This document shows positions 3,885 to 11,404 of a stretch of DNA of 12,186 nucleotides, one piece after another. The stretch is taken from NCBI RefSeq assembly GCF_020217185.1, contig NZ_JAIWNX010000295.1, positions 1 through 12,186 on the forward strand, read 5' to 3'. Source of the stretch: Asticcacaulis sp. Lineage in GTDB: Bacteria; Pseudomonadota; Alphaproteobacteria; Caulobacterales; Caulobacteraceae. Each line of letters begins with the position of its first letter. Positions within the stretch are counted from its first letter, which is position 1. The notes beneath the pieces are model-generated. The model had not been told where the DNA came from, searched no databases, and was given only the letters and a program-made list of their open reading frames with translations. Position numbers and translations under genes: made by a program.

Positions 3885-6202
3885 CCGTGGCGCAGTTGTT
3901 CAGCTTCGGCCGCCATGCGCGCCAGGAACGCCTTGGCGTCCATCGGGCGGGCGATATAGTAGCCCTGACCTGTATCGCAGCCCATGCGCGCCAGCAGCGA
4001 CAGGACTTCCAAGGTTTCGATCCCTTCGGCCACCGCCTTCATGCCGAGCGCGTGCGCCAGCTGGATGGTGGACTTCATCACCGCGCGATCGGCCTTGTTC
4101 TCGCAGATGTCCTGCGTGAAGCGGCGGTCGATCTTCAGTTCGGTCGCCGGAATCTTGCGCAGATATTCCAGCGTGGACAGGCCTGTGCCATAGTCATCGA
4201 TCGACAGGCCGATCCCCATGTCGCGGAATTCGGCCATCAGCAGGCTGGGTGTTTCGTTCTGCGCAATCGCGTGCGTCTCGGTCACTTCGAGGATCAGGCA
4301 CGACGGCGGCACCTGATGACGGTCGAGCGCAGCCTTCACCATGTCCATGATGTCGCGCGAGGTCAGAAGACTGGGCGAAATATTCACCGAGATACGGAAT
4401 TCCGGCTTGGTCAGCAGGACCGTCTTGGCGACTTTCAGCGCGTCATTGAGCACAAAATCCGTCAGGCGGTCGATACGCCCGTGGCGTTCGGCCATTTCGA
4501 CAAATTCCAGCGGACTGACCGGGCCGCGCGTTTCGTGCGTCCAGCGTACCAGTGCCTCAGCGCCCAGTAATTCCTTGCTGTAGAGGTCCATCTTCGGCTG
4601 ATAGGCCACCCAAATCTTGCCGGCGTCCAGCGCGTCGTCCAGTTCGCCCAGCAATGACAGGTTCCATTCCTTTTCGCTGATCTGCGACGGATCGTGCAGA
4701 CGCCAGCGCGTGCCATCCTGCTCGGCCGAGTGGGCCGCGGCCAGGGCGCTGGTCAGGCGGTGTGAAACGGGCAGGTCGAATTCGCGATCCACGCCGAAGG
4801 AGATATCGACGTCGAAGGAATTGCGCGCAAAACGTATGGGGCTGCGGAAGATGACGTGCAGGGCGGTGAATTGCTCGATCAGCAGGTCATGGTCATACAG
4901 GTTCGACAGCCAGAAGAAGTTACCGTCGTCGCCGTGATAGAGCTGAGCCCCACCGGCCCCCAGTTCGAGGCGCGCCACGATCTCCTTCACCAGCAGGCGC
5001 TCGGCCTCTGGCGGCAGGGCGCTGACCATTTCGGCGTAGCGGCGGATACGCGCGGCGACCAGTTGCCGCCCATCGAGACGGTCTTCGTGACGGATGGCAT
5101 TGGGCGTGTAAAGACCTGACACCGGGTTGATGGTGCCGCCCTTCTTCTCCTGCGCACCAAAACGACGCCACAGTACATAGACGCCCGTCAGCAGCAAGAG
5201 AGTGATGCCGCCCATAATATCCATGAAGATATTGAAGCGTTCAAGAACGCCTGGCACGACCAGCAGGGTGACCACGGCCCCGAGCATCAGAAGACGCTTG
5301 CCGCGCTTCATACCGGGGCTGAGCAGGCAGGCGGCGATAACGGCGGCAAACAGCCAGCCCGGCAGCCAGCCCAGTTGCAGGGGGCGTCCGTGTTTGAGGG
5401 TTTCCGCGCCCAAAACAACGACCGTAGCCGCAGGGGATTTATGTCCTTGCCCCAGAACACGCATCTGTTCACCGAGGCTTGGGGCGTTGAATCCGACAAC
5501 AACATCCTTGCCACGGAACGCGTTGGCGCGCGCCTTGCCGCTCAGAACATCGGCGGCGCTGGTATAGGGCACGGTGCTGCTGTCGAAGGCATAGTTGATC
5601 GGGAAGCGTTCCTGCGTGCTGCCGTAAACGCCCGAAAGGACGGATTCGATGGAATCGAGGGCCTGACCTTCAACGTCGGTCTTGTACGGGATGCTGGAAA
5701 AACCGCCCCAGAAGGCCACATAGCGCACCAGAGATACGGTCTGCGCTTCGTCACGGACGATATCCGGCGGCAGGATATAGGTCACGCGCTTGGGTCCCAG
5801 CCTGTAATCGGCCTTGGCGCTGACAAAAACGCGACCGGGATAACGCGCAAAGCTGTCGGCCAGCAGGCGATTGCGGCTTTCACCCTGATCGGTCAAAGGC
5901 GTCATGAAGAAGACGCGGCGCGCCCCATCGGCAAACAGGCGCTCGGTCAGGCCGGCCATGTGGGCGTGCTTCCACGGCCAGGGGCCGAGTGAAGACAAGG
6001 CTTCGTCATCGACACCGACGACGACCATTTCACCGCTGACTGGCATTTTCTGGAAGGAGTTGCGGGCCGCGCGCAGAAACAGCTCAAGCGGATGGCCAAG
6101 CTCGATAAGGGTCAGTACCGCCGACACAACCAGCAGCACGATCAGGGCGACTGATTTGCGGATGCGATCCTTGAACGAAGTCGGGGTGTTGGGTGACGTC
6201 AT
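3881..6202 (-). CDS. CHASE2 / degenerate GGDEF / EAL c-di-GMP phosphodiesterase
   Basis: This 773-residue inner-membrane protein has an N-terminal membrane segment (about 18-36), a periplasmic CHASE2 sensor (about 40-277), three membrane segments (about 280-345), a degenerate GGDEF domain (about 355-490) and a C-terminal EAL domain (about 510-770). The GGDEF motif has decayed to GDDGN (424-428), so cyclase activity is not expected. The EAL residues are intact: EALVRW with Glu549, Asn607 in SVNIS, Glu639 in LEVTE, IDDYGTG with Asp669-Asp670, Lys690 in LKID, Glu726 in AEGIET and Gln746 in GQGYY. It should therefore hydrolyse c-di-GMP to pGpG in response to a periplasmic signal. The start is ATG at 6202, with GAGG nine bases upstream; a GTG at 6226, with GAGGG four bases upstream, would add eight residues. 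A strong terminator lies at 3687-3718. It is divergent from the TonB receptor gene. Confidence 0.9.
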   Translation of the reverse strand: MTSPNTPTSFKDRIRKSVALIVLLVVSAVLTLIELGHPLELFLRAARNSFQKMPVSGEMVVVGVDDEALSSLGPWPWKHAHMAGLTERLFADGARRVFFMTPLTDQGESRNRLLADSFARYPGRVFVSAKADYRLGPKRVTYILPPDIVRDEAQTVSLVRYVAFWGGFSSIPYKTDVEGQALDSIESVLSGVYGSTQERFPINYAFDSSTVPYTSAADVLSGKARANAFRGKDVVVGFNAPSLGEQMRVLGQGHKSPAATVVVLGAETLKHGRPLQLGWLPGWLFAAVIAACLLSPGMKRGKRLLMLGAVVTLLVVPGVLERFNIFMDIMGGITLLLLTGVYVLWRRFGAQEKKGGTINPVSGLYTPNAIRHEDRLDGRQLVAARIRRYAEMVSALPPEAERLLVKEIVARLELGAGGAQLYHGDDGNFFWLSNLYDHDLLIEQFTALHVIFRSPIRFARNSFDVDISFGVDREFDLPVSHRLTSALAAAHSAEQDGTRWRLHDPSQISEKEWNLSLLGELDDALDAGKIWVAYQPKMDLYSKELLGAEALVRWTHETRGPVSPLEFVEMAERHGRIDRLTDFVLNDALKVAKTVLLTKPEFRISVNISPSLLTSRDIMDMVKAALDRHQVPPSCLILEVTETHAIAQNETPSLLMAEFRDMGIGLSIDDYGTGLSTLEYLRKIPATELKIDRRFTQDICENKADRAVMKSTIQLAHALGMKAVAEGIETLEVLSLLARMGCDTGQGYYIARPMDAKAFLARMAAEAEQLRHG

Positions 6203-6280
6203 GATGCAATACCTCGGCAACGCCACAATGCCCTCAATGTGTTAGTATTTTGCAAACTGCGTGAAAATTTTACATCAGCT

Positions 6281-6309
6281 TTGTATGTTGACTTTTGATT
6301 AACTATAAT
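6281..6309 (+). promoter_or_regulatory. Candidate promoter for the TonB receptor transcript
   Basis: TTGTAT (6281-6286), a 17-base spacer and a perfect TATAAT (6304-6309) form a housekeeping-type promoter in an AT-rich stretch between the divergent genes. The -35 matches TTGACA at only three positions. A start near 6316 would give a leader of about 255 bases to the receptor gene, including the structured segment at 6441-6550. The rest of the 6203-6440 stretch shows no gene I can support. Confidence 0.35.
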
Positions 6310-6448
6310 TCTAGCCTCTTTGTCCAGATAAAGGCGTTCTCTATACTTTCGGTTTTGACTGTAGAGAGGGCTTGCGCGGCCTGTGGAATGGATATGACAG
6401 AATAAAGGACGCACCACTTAAATTGTAGTATTTTTGCTACAGGAGTTT

Positions 6449-6550
6449 GTGTTCGCAGACAAAAAAGCCGCAACGGCGACGGCTCAGGTCGGGGTGCGCG
6501 TATCAATCCTCAGCGCAACCCGCACGGGTCGCCCGTTTTTGTGTAAATAA
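6449..6550 (+). CDS. Possible 33-codon upstream ORF in the receptor leader
   Basis: A GTG at 6449 opens a frame ending at TAA 6548-6550, starting MFADKKAATATAQVG and ending TRTGRPFLCK. An AGGAG at 6441-6445 precedes it, but only three bases separate it from the GTG, which is tight. The ORF ends 20 bases before the receptor start. The RNA of the segment is highly structured: AGCCG/CGGCT (6466-6470 / 6480-6484), a 10-bp stem with one mismatch (6490-6499 / 6513-6522), and a hairpin followed by five T at 6524-6540. A ribosome translating this frame would open these stems, so it could serve as a leader peptide. The peptide is unfamiliar and the frame could be fortuitous. Confidence 0.25.
   Translation: MFADKKAATATAQVGVRVSILSATRTGRPFLCK
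6524..6540 (+). terminator. Terminator-like hairpin in the receptor leader (possible attenuator)
   Basis: ACGGG (6524-6528) and CCCGT (6532-6536) pair around a 3-base loop, and a run of five T (6536-6540) follows. An alternative pairing ACCCG/CGGGT (6518-6522 / 6525-6529) uses the same bases and excludes both this hairpin and the preceding stem 6490-6522. It lies 30 bases upstream of the receptor start codon, so termination here would reduce its expression. The stem is short, so termination efficiency is uncertain. Confidence 0.35.
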
Positions 6551-6570
6551 AAGACAAAGAAATTCCACAA

Positions 6571-8955
6571 ATGAAAATGCCCCCGCACTACACGCGCTAT
6601 TGGCTGGCCACCAGCGCCCTCGGTCTGATGATGAGCCTGCCAGCCTTTGCCCAGACAGCGCCTGCGACGACGCCAAACCCGCCCCCCGCTCAGGCGCAGC
6701 CAGCGCCGGCCAAACCCGCCGCCAAACCGGCAGAGGCCGCCCCCACCACGGGAACTGGTGAGGCGGTAGAAACCGTGACCGTCACGGCCGCCCGCCCGCT
6801 CACCAAGATCGACCGCGATGTGTATGACCCCAAGACCGATCCCGACACGCCGGTGTCATCAGCGGCCGATGCTTTGAACAAGGCGCCGGGCGTGCAGGTG
6901 GACGCCGAGGGCAATGTGACCTTGCGCGGCAATTCCAACGTTCAGGTCTATATTAATGGCAAGCCTTCGGCGCGCACCGAAGGCAATTTTCGTGGCATGA
7001 CCCTGCAATCCATGCCCGCCGAGGATATTGATACGGTTGAGGTCATGACCAACCCCGGTGCCCAGTACGGGGCCGAAGGCGGGGCCGGTATCATCAATAT
7101 CAATCTGAGGCCGGGGCGTGGTTTGCGGCCAAACCTCTTTGTTCTGGCCAATGCCGGAAGCTTCGGACGCTATATGCTCGCGCTGCAAGGCGGTGCGGGC
7201 AAGGATCTGGGGGCGAAAGGGACGCTGTCCTTCTCAGGGGGGCTCAATATCCAGCATGGGGCCAATCGGGGCTCGACCAGCAGTTCCCGCGAATATATCC
7301 GCAGCAGCGGCAACACGACGACCACTTCCGGGGGCAATACGCGGTCAGAAAACGATAATTACGGGCTGAGGGGCAATGTCGAATACGCGCCTAATCAGAA
7401 AGATACGTTTACGCTCGAAGGCACGTACAACCAGAGTGAAGGCCGCACCAACAGCAAGGACTATACCGAAGACCTGAATGCGGCGGGCCTGCTGAGCGAG
7501 CGGTACGACGGTGTACGCAACAATACCAACGAAGCCCGTCAGGCCTCCGCGCGTCTGGGGTTCAACCACAAAGGCGATCAGGAAGGGGAAACCTTCCGGG
7601 CCGATTTGCGGGTCACCAAAGGCGAGACAACACAGAATAACCTTGCCGACCTCACCTATCAGGTCACAACCAGCCGCAGCGTCGTGCAGGAAAATGTCGA
7701 GCTGGGTGAGGATTCGACCCTGTCCTTAAGCGCCGATTATACACGCCCCCTTTGGAATGGGATTTTTTCGACCGGCTTTGACCTGAACTCGCGTAGCGGG
7801 TCGCGTGATGCCAGCCAATATGACACCAACCGTTTGACGGGTATCCGCACGCTGAATGCGCGACGAACCAACTCTGTGGTCCGCGATCAGGACCAGAGAG
7901 AGTTTTACGTCAATTATCAACGGGAATTGAGTGAAAAGTGGAACGTGCAGGGCGGGTTGCGGGTCGAAGAAACCCATGTCAGCCTGAACCGCAAGGTCTG
8001 GTACAACCCCAATCCATCGGGCAATGATCAGGCCTTCTTCGAGACCAGCTATGTGAATTACCACCCCAGTTTTGCGGCCCAATACGTGCTGAGCCCCAAG
8101 TCAAAAATCCGCTATAACTACAGCCACCGCGTCAGCCGGCCGAATATAGATAACCTCAATCCGGCGATCATCTACAACAGCGAGCGCAGCGCCCGTCAGG
8201 GTAATCCGGGCCTTAAGCCTGCCGAAACCCATGCCAATGAACTGCGCTACGAATATAATGATCGGGCCAAAAACTTTCTCTTTAGTGCCGTTTATTTCTA
8301 TCGGGTGACGGAAGGGATTATCGTCAACCGCACGGTCTATATCGATCCGAACAATACACCGACGGACACCAGCGATGATGTTTTGCTGACCAGCGTTGAA
8401 AACGGTGGCGAAGGTGTCGAAACCGGGATGGACTTCCAGATCGACAAGCGTTGGGGGACCAAGTTCAGCATTAATATCCAATCGACCGCCAAGCACGAGA
8501 CGCAGCCGCCGCGCTCCAGCACGGTGGCCACCGTCACCGAGCAGGACTCGGTAACCGGACGCATTCGGGCGCGCTATAGCGTGACGCCACGCGATACGCT
8601 GCAACTGACTCTGAACGCACCCGTCAGAACGCTGAATGGGCAAGGCTATACCGAACGTCCGATGACCTGGCAGGGCTCCTACAGCCGTCCGTTAAATGCC
8701 AAACTCACCCTGACCTTTACGGCGCAGGGGCAGGGCAAGGCGCGCACCTTTACCAGCAATGAAACGGTCCGCAGCTTTACCGAACGCGATACTGGCGGCA
8801 CCACCTTCATGGTGGGCCTGCGCTTTAACCCCTTTGGCATAACCGGCCGCGGCATGGGCGGGCGTGGGCCCGGTGGCGGTGGTCAAGGCGGCGGGCAGGG
8901 GGGCGGTAACTGGGGTGGCGGCGGGGGCGGAAACAACCCCGGGGGTGGTTTCTGA
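6571..8955 (+). CDS. TonB-dependent outer membrane receptor with Gly-rich C-terminal tail
   Basis: This 794-residue outer-membrane protein begins with a signal peptide (about 1-27, ending AFA before QTA), then a Pro/Ala-rich linker (about 29-58) and a TonB-box-like ETVTVTA (67-73). The plug (about 78-180) includes DALNKAPGVQVDAEGNVTLRG, VQVYINGKPSA and IDTVEVMTNPGAQYGAEGGAGIININL. The rest is a beta barrel of the OMP_b-brl_3-like type seen in TonB receptors. The final barrel strand seems to be FMVGLRF (746-752), after which a 39-residue tail rich in glycine runs to a terminal Phe. Such receptors import siderophores, vitamins or oligosaccharides using TonB-ExbBD energy; the substrate is unknown and no partner gene is adjacent. 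The start ATG at 6571 has no clear Shine-Dalgarno (ATG 6577 is an alternative). A long structured leader precedes it, and a terminator follows at 8963. Confidence 0.92.
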   Translation: MKMPPHYTRYWLATSALGLMMSLPAFAQTAPATTPNPPPAQAQPAPAKPAAKPAEAAPTTGTGEAVETVTVTAARPLTKIDRDVYDPKTDPDTPVSSAADALNKAPGVQVDAEGNVTLRGNSNVQVYINGKPSARTEGNFRGMTLQSMPAEDIDTVEVMTNPGAQYGAEGGAGIININLRPGRGLRPNLFVLANAGSFGRYMLALQGGAGKDLGAKGTLSFSGGLNIQHGANRGSTSSSREYIRSSGNTTTTSGGNTRSENDNYGLRGNVEYAPNQKDTFTLEGTYNQSEGRTNSKDYTEDLNAAGLLSERYDGVRNNTNEARQASARLGFNHKGDQEGETFRADLRVTKGETTQNNLADLTYQVTTSRSVVQENVELGEDSTLSLSADYTRPLWNGIFSTGFDLNSRSGSRDASQYDTNRLTGIRTLNARRTNSVVRDQDQREFYVNYQRELSEKWNVQGGLRVEETHVSLNRKVWYNPNPSGNDQAFFETSYVNYHPSFAAQYVLSPKSKIRYNYSHRVSRPNIDNLNPAIIYNSERSARQGNPGLKPAETHANELRYEYNDRAKNFLFSAVYFYRVTEGIIVNRTVYIDPNNTPTDTSDDVLLTSVENGGEGVETGMDFQIDKRWGTKFSINIQSTAKHETQPPRSSTVATVTEQDSVTGRIRARYSVTPRDTLQLTLNAPVRTLNGQGYTERPMTWQGSYSRPLNAKLTLTFTAQGQGKARTFTSNETVRSFTERDTGGTTFMVGLRFNPFGITGRGMGGRGPGGGGQGGGQGGGNWGGGGGGNNPGGGF

Positions 8956-8962
8956 TCCTTTT

Positions 8963-8992
8963 AAGGCGATGGCGCCGGTCATCGCCTTTTCT
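8963..8992 (+). terminator. Rho-independent terminator after the TonB receptor gene
   Basis: AAGGCGATG (8963-8971) and CATCGCCTT (8980-8988) are perfect 9-bp inverted arms around an 8-base loop, followed by a short T-rich tail (TTCTC). It begins 7 bases after the receptor stop codon, and separates that gene from the downstream operon. Confidence 0.8.
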
Positions 8993-9028
8993 CTGGTCGG
9001 CTCCCCGGAATGCGGGAGGTGAAGCGGG

Positions 9029-9057
9029 TTGACCCCGCGCGGTTTTACCCCTTATGG
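9029..9057 (+). promoter_or_regulatory. Weak candidate promoter for the DUF4129/DUF4350/MoxR operon
   Basis: TTGACC (9029-9034) resembles the TTGAC-type -35 element used by Caulobacterales housekeeping sigma factor. A poor -10-like TTATGG follows after 17 bases (9052-9057). The spacing is right and the position is suitable, upstream of ATG 9090 and after the receptor terminator, but the -10 match is weak. Confidence 0.22.
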
Positions 9058-9089
9058 TCGGGATAAAGTATGGGGGAAGACTGGGTCTT

Positions 9090-9839
9090 ATGCGTGCGAC
9101 GGCCATCACGACCGAAGCCTCTGCGTCGGCAGCGGCCAGCGCGCCATCCCCCGTGGCGCAGCCTGCACCGGACAGCGTGACGGCGGCCGATGTTTCGTCT
9201 GCCGAGGCCCTGATCCGCAAGGTCAACGAAAACGGCCTGCTGCAAACGCGCTTCACCAATACCCCGCCGCCCAAGGAAGCCGATATTGGCTGGTTGAAGG
9301 CCTTTCTGGAATGGCTGGGTAAGGTCAGCAAGTTTTTTGGCGACCTGCTGGAACCCATCGCGCCCATTCTGCCTTGGCTTTTGTATCTCCTGCTGTTTGC
9401 GCTGGTTATCCTGCTGCTGTCGCCGCTGGTGCGCGCCTTTATTGCGGGCAAGGTCGAGCGCCTGTTTCAACGTGACGGCCTGAAGGCCGATGCGCCGTGG
9501 CGACCGACCGCCGAAACCGCGGCCGCCCTGATCGAGGAAATCGACGCCCTGGCCGAAAAGGGCCAGTATGATGAGGCCGTGCATCTGCTGCTCAAGCGCT
9601 CGGTGGCTGACCTCAACGCCTATCGTCCCGATCTGGTGCGCAAACACTATTCCGCGCGCGACATTGGCAAACACCCGCTGCTGCCGGAAGACGCGCGCCC
9701 GGCCTATGCTGAAATCACCCGCTGGGCCGAAAAAAGCTTCTTTGCCGGCATCCCCGTCGGGCGTGAAGGCTTTGAAGCCTGCCGCAAGGCCTATGTTGAT
9801 TTCGTTGCCTCAGAGCACCTGCCGAAGGGGACGAAGTAA
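9090..9839 (+). CDS. DUF4129-like single-pass membrane protein of a MoxR cluster
   Basis: This protein of 249 residues has an N-terminal Ala/Ser-rich segment, then a Trp-containing stretch (DIGWLKAFLEWLGKVSKFFGDLL) followed by one membrane segment (about 94-116, PWLLYLLLFALVILLLSPLV). The soluble C-terminal part resembles the DUF4129 domain: an EKGQYDEAVHLLLKRSVADL helix, then RPDLVRKHYSARDI and the TRWAEKSFFAGIPVG-type ending. Family members accompany MoxR and DUF58 proteins; the function is unknown, perhaps in envelope quality control. I chose ATG 9090, which has GGGGGAAGA nine bases upstream; an in-frame ATG at 9054 would add 12 residues but lacks a ribosome binding site and overlaps a possible promoter. 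Its TAA overlaps the next ATG (TAATG), implying translational coupling. Confidence 0.8.
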   Translation: MRATAITTEASASAAASAPSPVAQPAPDSVTAADVSSAEALIRKVNENGLLQTRFTNTPPPKEADIGWLKAFLEWLGKVSKFFGDLLEPIAPILPWLLYLLLFALVILLLSPLVRAFIAGKVERLFQRDGLKADAPWRPTAETAAALIEEIDALAEKGQYDEAVHLLLKRSVADLNAYRPDLVRKHYSARDIGKHPLLPEDARPAYAEITRWAEKSFFAGIPVGREGFEACRKAYVDFVASEHLPKGTK

Positions 9840-11404
9840 TGCGCTTGCCCTTCGTGAAAAAAGGCCTGCCGCCGGCCAGTCGTCTGTTGCCCGTGGTTGT
9901 CGGTGTGCTGATCGCCGGCCTGTTCCTGATGATTGGGCTCGTGCTGATCACACCGCATCTGGAACCCGCCGGGCGCGGGCAGGCGGCCAATATCACCGGC
10001 TATTCGGCACAGGGTTTCAAGGGCTTGCGCGACGTTCTTGAGGCATCGAATTACAAGACCACCCTGTCGCGGCAAGAGACAGGACCGCAAAAGGTCAGCG
10101 ATCTGGTTATCGTCACGCTGGATGGCGATGACGCGCTGTTCAACGACGACCCGGAATATTACGAGCCTCAGCCGGTGCCGGAGGAAAGTGCCTCTGCGTC
10201 CGCAAGCGCCACCTCCTCATCTCAGACCAGCGCGCAAAGGCAGGAAAAACTGAAGCAGGCTCAGGCCGAAGCCTCGGCTTCGCAGGCCGCGCAGGAAGCC
10301 TCTTCGACCTCGTTTCAGGCCGACATGGAGGCGAAAAAGGCCGACGATTACTGGCCGACGCCCAGCGCCGAAAAGGCCGAGCGTCTGCTGTATAAGCCCA
10401 TCGGTAAGGTGGTGCTGGTCGTCGCCCCCAAATGGTCCGCCAGTCCTATGCCGTCGCACCCGCGCTGGGACATCAACCCGCATTTTCAGGCTCCCAATCG
10501 CGTCTTTTCGCAACTGACCCTGTTGTCGCCTGTCACCAAGCAGAGCGTGCAGGAAGACGGCGAAACCCGCTATAAGATCACCTATCAGCGGCTGAACTAT
10601 GCCCTTGGGCGCGCACCGCTGGGTCGCTACAAATCCTATGCCCTGACGCCCGCCGCCGGTCAGACCACCCTGACCAAGGCCTATACCAGCGGGCGCATCC
10701 GGGGTTTGCAGTCTCTTACCGGGCCGAACCTGACGCCGCTATTGCTGGGGCCGGACGGTGAGGTCTTGCTGTCGCGCGTCAATCCGATGCCGGGCGAAAA
10801 GCCGTTCAAGGCCCCGGTCTATCTGCTCAGCGAGCCGGATCTGATGGACAATCAGATGCTCGCTGACCCGGAGCGGGTGGCGGGGGCTTTGTCCATCATT
10901 GAGGCCATTGCGCCGGGTGCGAAGACCGTGGCGTTCGACGTGACCTTCAACAATCTGGCCTATGAACAGAACCTGATGCACCATGTGGCGCGCGCCCCCT
11001 TCATCGGCGTACCTCTATGCCTGCTGGTGCTGGCTCTGGCCATGCTGTGGTCGGCCTATTCGCGCTTTGGTCCGGCGCATGATCCGTCCACTGATACGCC
11101 GCACGGGCGCGGTGTCACCGTGCTGGCCGACAATGCCGCGCGCCTGATCGCCAAGGCCGGGCGTGAGCCGAAACTGGCCCCGGCCTATGCGCAACTGGTG
11201 CGCGATCAGGCGCTGAAAGCGCTGGGCCTCGGCCGCCACAGTGCTGGGCCGGACGAACTGGCCGAGCGCCTGAGCGAAAAACATAATACCCCGGAACGCT
11301 ACAGCGCCCTCAGGGCCGAGGCGGACCGCCTTTCCAACCCCATGCAACTGCTGAGCTGGGCGCGCCGTCTGCACGCCTGGAAGCACCAGATAACGGAGCG
11401 CTAG
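9839..11404 (+). CDS. DUF4350 domain-containing membrane protein
   Basis: This 521-residue protein has a membrane segment near the N terminus (about 16-38), a large periplasmic region and a second membrane segment (about 388-406), then a cytoplasmic tail of about 115 residues. The first periplasmic part (SAQGFKGLRDVLEASNYKTTLSR, 56-78) and the later VYLLSEPDLMDNQMLADPERVAGALSII (327-354) fit DUF4350, a domain of the kind found with MoxR ATPases. Between them lies a low-complexity insertion rich in Ser, Ala, Gln and Glu (about 112-168, ESASASASATSSSQ...) that may form a coiled coil. The start overlaps the upstream stop (TAATG), and the stop is directly followed by the MoxR ATG. Its role is unknown; membership of a MoxR membrane complex is inferred from context. 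Confidence 0.82.
   Translation: MRLPFVKKGLPPASRLLPVVVGVLIAGLFLMIGLVLITPHLEPAGRGQAANITGYSAQGFKGLRDVLEASNYKTTLSRQETGPQKVSDLVIVTLDGDDALFNDDPEYYEPQPVPEESASASASATSSSQTSAQRQEKLKQAQAEASASQAAQEASSTSFQADMEAKKADDYWPTPSAEKAERLLYKPIGKVVLVVAPKWSASPMPSHPRWDINPHFQAPNRVFSQLTLLSPVTKQSVQEDGETRYKITYQRLNYALGRAPLGRYKSYALTPAAGQTTLTKAYTSGRIRGLQSLTGPNLTPLLLGPDGEVLLSRVNPMPGEKPFKAPVYLLSEPDLMDNQMLADPERVAGALSIIEAIAPGAKTVAFDVTFNNLAYEQNLMHHVARAPFIGVPLCLLVLALAMLWSAYSRFGPAHDPSTDTPHGRGVTVLADNAARLIAKAGREPKLAPAYAQLVRDQALKALGLGRHSAGPDELAERLSEKHNTPERYSALRAEADRLSNPMQLLSWARRLHAWKHQITER

Noticed and set aside
3719..4570. 283-codon plus-strand open frame
   Set aside because: It begins in the hairpin cluster and continues antisense to the EAL domain; the translation is arginine/histidine-rich shadow sequence.
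6203..6570. Cobalamin or other known metabolite riboswitch before the TonB receptor
   Set aside because: No B12-box-like GCCACTG or other consensus I know is present; the structured leader is reported only as an uncharacterised element.
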